DNA from: a virus
Direction: 5' to 3' (one strand)
Virus record (IMG/VR): IMGVR_UViG_3300044619_002245
Coordinates: 1 to 44,620 of that record
DNA: 44,620 bases
Shown here in pieces: positions 40,999 through 44,620 of the stretch. How positions within the stretch are numbered: position 1 is the stretch's first letter; the number at the start of each line of letters is the position of its first letter. The notes under the pieces are model-generated. The model was not told the origin of the DNA, made no database searches, and saw only the letters and a list, made by a program, of their open reading frames with translations. The position numbers and the translations under genes were made by a program.

Positions 40999-43401
40999 AT
41001 GCAGACAGCGTTCAAACTCTTCCCATACCAAGAGAAAGCTGTAACCGAACACCTCCGGATTTTGGACTCGGTCGGGGCGTCACTCGACGGAACCGGGTGC
41101 GGTGGCGGCAAAACCGTCATCGCAAGTGCTGTGGCTGCTAGGTATGCGCTCACAGTGGGAGTTGTCGCGCCGAAGTCTGTCTTGGCCAAGTGGGCGAACA
41201 CCCTACAAGCATTCGGGGTTAAACCGCTCTTTGTCCTCAACCCCGAAAAGCTACGGAACGGGAACACTGCTTGGCTCAAAAAAGTATCCAAAGGAGGAAA
41301 GAAGGTCAGCTTCGAGTGGCAACTCCGCGAAAAGTGCCTCCTCATCTTCGATGAGGCCCACATGTTCGGAGCCTTCAACTCCCAGAACGGCAAGATGCTC
41401 GAAGCCGCGGCAGGGAACCATGCGGTCTTGATGCTCTCGGCCACCGCCGCGGAGTCGCCGCTCAAGATGAAGGCGATCGGGGTCAACCTCCGGCTGTTCA
41501 CAGGCGGCTTCTTTTGGAAGTGGGTCCGCGACATGGGAGCCGAGGAAGGACGCTGGGGCGGTCTCGAATGGAATCCCCGCCGGCCGGAGAACAAAGAACG
41601 GATGGAAAGGTTGCATCATTCGGTATTCGCGAACCGCGGATATCGGGTATCTGAGGAGGAGCTACGCGAGCAGTTGCCGGATCTCATGCTCTCAGATGAG
41701 CCCCTGTGGCTCTCCGACAAAGACCGCGCTACCGTAAAGGCTCTCTATGATGAAATGGCTGATCCGGATGATCCTGGGGGCGTCAAAAATCTCCGCCAGC
41801 GACAAGCCCTTGAAACGGTCAAAGTCCCGTATCTGGTGGAGCGAGCCCAGGAGATCGTTCAGGCGGGAGGTTCGGCGGTCCTCTTCTTAAATTTCCATGA
41901 ATCAATCGACCAAGCACGCAAACTCCTCGAAGGCGCGGGTGTCATCGATGGGCGGGAAACCGCAAAAGCCAGAGCGGAAACCCAGCGTCGATTCCAAGAG
42001 AACGAACTCCGGTGTGTCATCGTCCAGATCGCGGCGGGCGGACAGTCCATCGACCTTCACGACCTGGTCGGAGAGTTCCCACGAGTTGCACTTATTTGTC
42101 CGCAATTCTCCGGACTCGTTGAGGAGCAGGCTCTTGGACGAATTCGACGAGTTGGGGCCAAGTCTCGGGCACTGGCTTTAAGACTCTACGCACCAGGCAC
42201 GGTCGAACAAGGTGCGCTCAAATTGACCGAGGAAAAACGGGAAAACGTAGGAATTTTGAATGCAGGAAAAATTATTTTGAACAATGGGGTGAACACCCAT
42301 GTCTCATCTTCCATGTCAGTCTTAATCCCACACACCAATGAGCAAGTGCACAGTGAGCACTCCCCCTCCTCGCTCAAGGAAAAGGCCAAGTGCCCGGGAT
42401 TTCGCAACGACCAAACCAGAGACAAATCCGCCGCCAACCGCGGTGTTTTGGGCCACCTAGCCGTCGAGAAAGAGAACCTCGATGTCATACCACCCGACGA
42501 CCCAAAGCTGCGGGAGGCGGCGGAACTTTGTCTGAAATACCTCAAAACTCTGCCAGCCGGAGAAGTGTTGCGCGAAAGACGCTACCCGATGCTCGACCAA
42601 TTCGGGCACATCGACCACATCATCCTGCACGGCAAGAACGCGGAACTGGTCGACTACAAATTTGCTTACGGTGAATACGTTGCCGATTCACCGCAATTCT
42701 GGGCCTACTGCATAGGCATTTGGGACGCCCACAACGACGTGGAGAACATCACTGTTCACGTCCTTCTACCCTTTCGAGGGGTCATCGACCGCGAGACGTT
42801 TTCTCGGGAAAAAGACTACGATCGCTTATCAGCGCAAACTGCCGCCATCATCGCTTCGGCGAGGCGGGATGACCCCTCGACCTATTTAACCGGCGCACAT
42901 TGTGCGTGGTGCGCGAAGCAAGCGACCTGCCCGAAACTCTCGTCGCTCGCCCTGACGATTGCTTCCAACTACAAGGCTGACGAACTCGTATTACCTGAGC
43001 CTTACGACCCGGCGAACATCACCGATCCGCACGTCATGGCTTTCGCCAAGAAGGCCGCGCCGATTATGAAGTCGTGGGCCGAGAAGGTTGACGCCGCAGC
43101 CCTCGATATGCGCCTCAACCAAGGAATCGAGATTCCTGGATTTGAACTGGCCGAGCGCAACCTCCCTTTCAAGGTGACCGACGCCCAAGCTGCTTGGGAA
43201 GTGGTCAAAGCGAAAATCACTCCAGAGGCATTTGCCGCCTGCGCCGAGGTCTCAATCGGGGCATTAGAGAAAGCCATCGCTCGAACCGCCAAGCGCGGCG
43301 AGATGGCCAAGGCAAAAGAACAACTTCGGGACGCACTGGTTGACGCCAATGCGGCCCGCTCCGAGGGGAGCTATAACTACCTCAAAAAGATAAAACAGTA
43401 A
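40999..43401 (+). CDS. DEAH helicase fused to a Cas4-like nuclease
   Basis: 800 residues from ATG 40999 (TTG 40993 would add two). SF2 helicase: Walker A GTGCGGGKT (K38), DEAH 118-121, motif III SAT 147-149, motif VI QALGRIRRVG (R381, R383, R384). From about 440 a separate nuclease region begins: H486, D539, D552-x-K554 (ELVDYK) and Cys at 465, 635, 638, 644, the Fe-S cysteines of Cas4/AddB-type nucleases. Known phage versions often keep the nuclease separate, so the fusion is notable. Inferred role: DNA end processing in replication/recombination. Confidence 0.75.
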   Translation: MQTAFKLFPYQEKAVTEHLRILDSVGASLDGTGCGGGKTVIASAVAARYALTVGVVAPKSVLAKWANTLQAFGVKPLFVLNPEKLRNGNTAWLKKVSKGGKKVSFEWQLREKCLLIFDEAHMFGAFNSQNGKMLEAAAGNHAVLMLSATAAESPLKMKAIGVNLRLFTGGFFWKWVRDMGAEEGRWGGLEWNPRRPENKERMERLHHSVFANRGYRVSEEELREQLPDLMLSDEPLWLSDKDRATVKALYDEMADPDDPGGVKNLRQRQALETVKVPYLVERAQEIVQAGGSAVLFLNFHESIDQARKLLEGAGVIDGRETAKARAETQRRFQENELRCVIVQIAAGGQSIDLHDLVGEFPRVALICPQFSGLVEEQALGRIRRVGAKSRALALRLYAPGTVEQGALKLTEEKRENVGILNAGKIILNNGVNTHVSSSMSVLIPHTNEQVHSEHSPSSLKEKAKCPGFRNDQTRDKSAANRGVLGHLAVEKENLDVIPPDDPKLREAAELCLKYLKTLPAGEVLRERRYPMLDQFGHIDHIILHGKNAELVDYKFAYGEYVADSPQFWAYCIGIWDAHNDVENITVHVLLPFRGVIDRETFSREKDYDRLSAQTAAIIASARRDDPSTYLTGAHCAWCAKQATCPKLSSLALTIASNYKADELVLPEPYDPANITDPHVMAFAKKAAPIMKSWAEKVDAAALDMRLNQGIEIPGFELAERNLPFKVTDAQAAWEVVKAKITPEAFAACAEVSIGALEKAIARTAKRGEMAKAKEQLRDALVDANAARSEGSYNYLKKIKQ

Positions 43402-43427
43402 TAATCACCTAAAGCAATAATACCAAT

Positions 43428-44177
43428 ATGGGAAAAGTATCGTTCGATGAAATCGAAGTGACTCCGGTCGAAACCGCGATTGTCGCTCAACCTGAATCCA
43501 GTCTGGCCGTTCCCCTCATCACCGACCCCTCCAAGGGTTTGGTCGGCGAGTGGACCGCGGCCGACATCCGTCTCCCCCGCCTCAACCTCGTGAACAAGTC
43601 CGGAGACCTCTCCAACAACTTCACGCCCGGTTGCTGGGTGATCCAGAAGGAACATCAGATCTCCAACGTGACCAAAGACAACAAGGAGAAGGGTGAGCCG
43701 ATCACGGTCATCGGTGCACGGATGGCGAAGCAGTATCAGGAGAACATTCCTTATGACGAGCGCGAGACGACTCCGACCAGGGTGCTCGACACCGCCGCCG
43801 AAGTCCGCGCCGAAAAAGGCTTTATCTCGCGCAAGCGCGGGGTCGGCAACTTCTCGGAAATCGCGCACATCGAGTTCTTTGTCCAAGCTCCCGAAGGTTT
43901 GAGCGAGGACGCCGCCGCGCTCTTCTTCTACACCTTCGGCGACCATAAGTATGCCCGCGTCATCTACACCGCGAGCAGCACTTCGTTCTCCGCGGTCGCC
44001 GTCACAATGGCTTCTGCGCTGAAGGGTCACCTAGCCAAGACCGGCCTCATCGGCGGGTTCTGGCATCTCGGTTCGGTCCTGACCAAGGATACGAAGAATT
44101 CGTGGTGGTCTCCGACTCTCCGCTCCGCGGGGCTCGTCGAGGACTCGGTTCGTGAGGAAATCGCAGCACTAATCTAA
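43428..44177 (+). CDS. Probable DNA metabolism protein next to the helicase-nuclease
   Basis: 249 residues, soluble. DIRLPRLNLVNKSGDLSNNF and FTPGCWVIQKEHQIS, then repeated beta/aromatic segments (HIEFFVQAPE, ARVIYTASSTSF). I do not recognise a family firmly; it sits where phage single-strand-binding or annealing proteins often lie. Its stop overlaps the next ATG (TAATG). Function uncertain. Confidence 0.5.
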   Translation: MGKVSFDEIEVTPVETAIVAQPESSLAVPLITDPSKGLVGEWTAADIRLPRLNLVNKSGDLSNNFTPGCWVIQKEHQISNVTKDNKEKGEPITVIGARMAKQYQENIPYDERETTPTRVLDTAAEVRAEKGFISRKRGVGNFSEIAHIEFFVQAPEGLSEDAAALFFYTFGDHKYARVIYTASSTSFSAVAVTMASALKGHLAKTGLIGGFWHLGSVLTKDTKNSWWSPTLRSAGLVEDSVREEIAALI

Positions 44178-44368
44178 TGGGCTTCGACAACTACCGATTC
44201 CGCAACCGCAAGGAGCTTCAGGAGGAGAACTACTTCTACCTCGCTGGCCCTTACAGTTGGAGCGAAGAGCAAATGGTCGAGCGCGTCGTGGCTGACGCCA
44301 AGCGCGTGCACCGGAAAATCGCATTCAGCGGTGACCGCGACCGCGTGGAGGTCTGGCAACAACGCTAA
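44177..44368 (+). CDS. Small protein of early block
   Basis: 63 residues, ATG in a TAATG overlap with the upstream stop. Charged and aromatic (MGFDNYRFRNRKELQEENYF, later HRKIAFSGDRDRVEVWQQR). Not recognised. Coupling to 43428-44177 suggests a shared role. Confidence 0.5.
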   Translation: MGFDNYRFRNRKELQEENYFYLAGPYSWSEEQMVERVVADAKRVHRKIAFSGDRDRVEVWQQR

Positions 44369-44374
44369 ACAATC

Positions 44375-44451
44375 TCCCCGGCGGGGGCTCTTATGTGGGC
44401 GTGTGGTGCGTCCACCCGGCAATTCGCCGGCCTTTCTCCCTCCGCCGGGGA
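44375..44451 (+). ncRNA. Structured intergenic RNA candidate, three-way junction
   Basis: Outer stem TCCCCGGCGG (44375-44384) with CCGCCGGGGA (44442-44451), 10 bp. Hairpin 1: GTGGGCG (44395-44401) with CGTCCAC (44409-44415), 7 bp including one G-U, loop of 7. Hairpin 2: CCGGC (44416-44420) with GCCGG (44426-44430), loop AATTC. It lies between the stop at 44368 and the ATG at 44466. No T-loop or CCA, so not a tRNA. Could be a leader regulator, attenuator or ncRNA; pairs are inferred from complementarity. Confidence 0.5.
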
Positions 44452-44465
44452 CCACTTTCAAAATT

Positions 44466-44620
44466 ATGGATTCAAATACTGAAGTTCTAACTTACGACCC
44501 GAAAGCGTTCGAACTGGACGCCGAAGGGTATATCGAAAAAACCGCCGAGACTCTCGGCATCAAGACCGAGATGGGCCGTAAAGCCTTCCGGGCTTTCTGT
44601 CAGGCTGCTGTTCTCCTCGA
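44466..44620 (+). CDS. Partial CDS at window edge
   Basis: ATG 44466 (MDSNTEVLTYDPKAFELDAE, then GYIEKTAETLGIKTEMGRKA) runs open to the end of the window, at least 51 residues. It follows the structured RNA candidate by 14 nt. Acidic helical N terminus; family not recognisable from this part. Gene not completed within the window. Confidence 0.5.
   Translation, partial: MDSNTEVLTYDPKAFELDAEGYIEKTAETLGIKTEMGRKAFRAFCQAAVLL

Noticed and set aside
40999-43401. Helicase-nuclease as an anti-phage defence gene
   Set aside because: It sits in the phage early block beside recombination genes, and such helicase and Cas4-like proteins are ordinary phage replication/recombination parts.
44375-44451. tRNA, suggested by 77-nt length and folded arms
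   Set aside because: No T-loop TTC-type arm, no anticodon arm of 5 bp with 7-nt loop in the right place, and no CCA end; the closing stem is 10 bp.

Overview
The window is most of a temperate, podovirus-like tailed-phage genome (short-tail, T7/P22-style gene content) of high-GC composition. No taxonomy can be proven from sequence alone. The tyrosine recombinase carries Asn at the first position of the HxxRH box and at the H/W position (NVLRH, then AGNSPKTLQKHYRGLV). From memory this style is frequent in integrases of Verrucomicrobiota and related PVC bacteria, so a host there is my best guess, at low confidence. All functions below come from motifs, composition, gene order and remembered families; no database search was possible.

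Layout. Positions 8-37888 are one long leftward (minus-strand) virion and lysis block, read from high to low coordinate. It runs: large terminase (36116-37888); small virion protein; two-module receptor-binding or fibre-type protein (33623-35497); two small proteins; a cassette of GT-B glycosyltransferase, PD-(D/E)XK-type nuclease and GT-A glycosyltransferase (31003-33135); portal (28694-31006); small HNH protein; a short protein with a shared N-terminal tag; two paralogous fibre proteins (25543-28238); two small proteins; a lysis cassette (23460-25048: coiled-coil/TM protein, two holin-like proteins, a 52-residue peptide, CHAP endolysin); scaffold (21866-23146); major capsid protein (20399-21574), flanked by hairpins and with its own candidate promoter; nozzle-like and fibre-like proteins; an adaptor-like protein with tandem 104-residue repeats (12438-15092); and four internal/ejection proteins. 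The last of these is a 2879-residue large polyvalent protein with a zincin HELQH site (8-8647). A 106-residue gene with its own Shine-Dalgarno sequence lies out of frame inside that giant gene.

Positions 37889-38147 form a divergent control region with candidate promoters both ways, a perfect inverted repeat and three AGTCAC repeats; attP may lie here. From 38148 rightward is the early block: integrase, three small proteins (two ribbon-helix-helix-like), an excisionase/MerR-like HTH protein, a Holliday-junction-resolvase-like nuclease, a DEAH helicase fused to a Cas4-like nuclease, two unrecognised proteins, a structured intergenic RNA candidate and the start of another gene cut by the window edge. 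A small leftward gene for a predicted secreted protein (40746-40982) overlaps the 3' end of the resolvase-like gene in antisense.

Many junctions in the late block use overlapping stop/start codons (ATGA, GTGA, TAATG). Many others carry a recurring element, GTAATAACCGCAT, right after the stop codon of the upstream gene. No primase, DNA polymerase, CI-type repressor or small terminase was recognised, so these may lie beyond the window, be absent, or be unrecognisable by eye.
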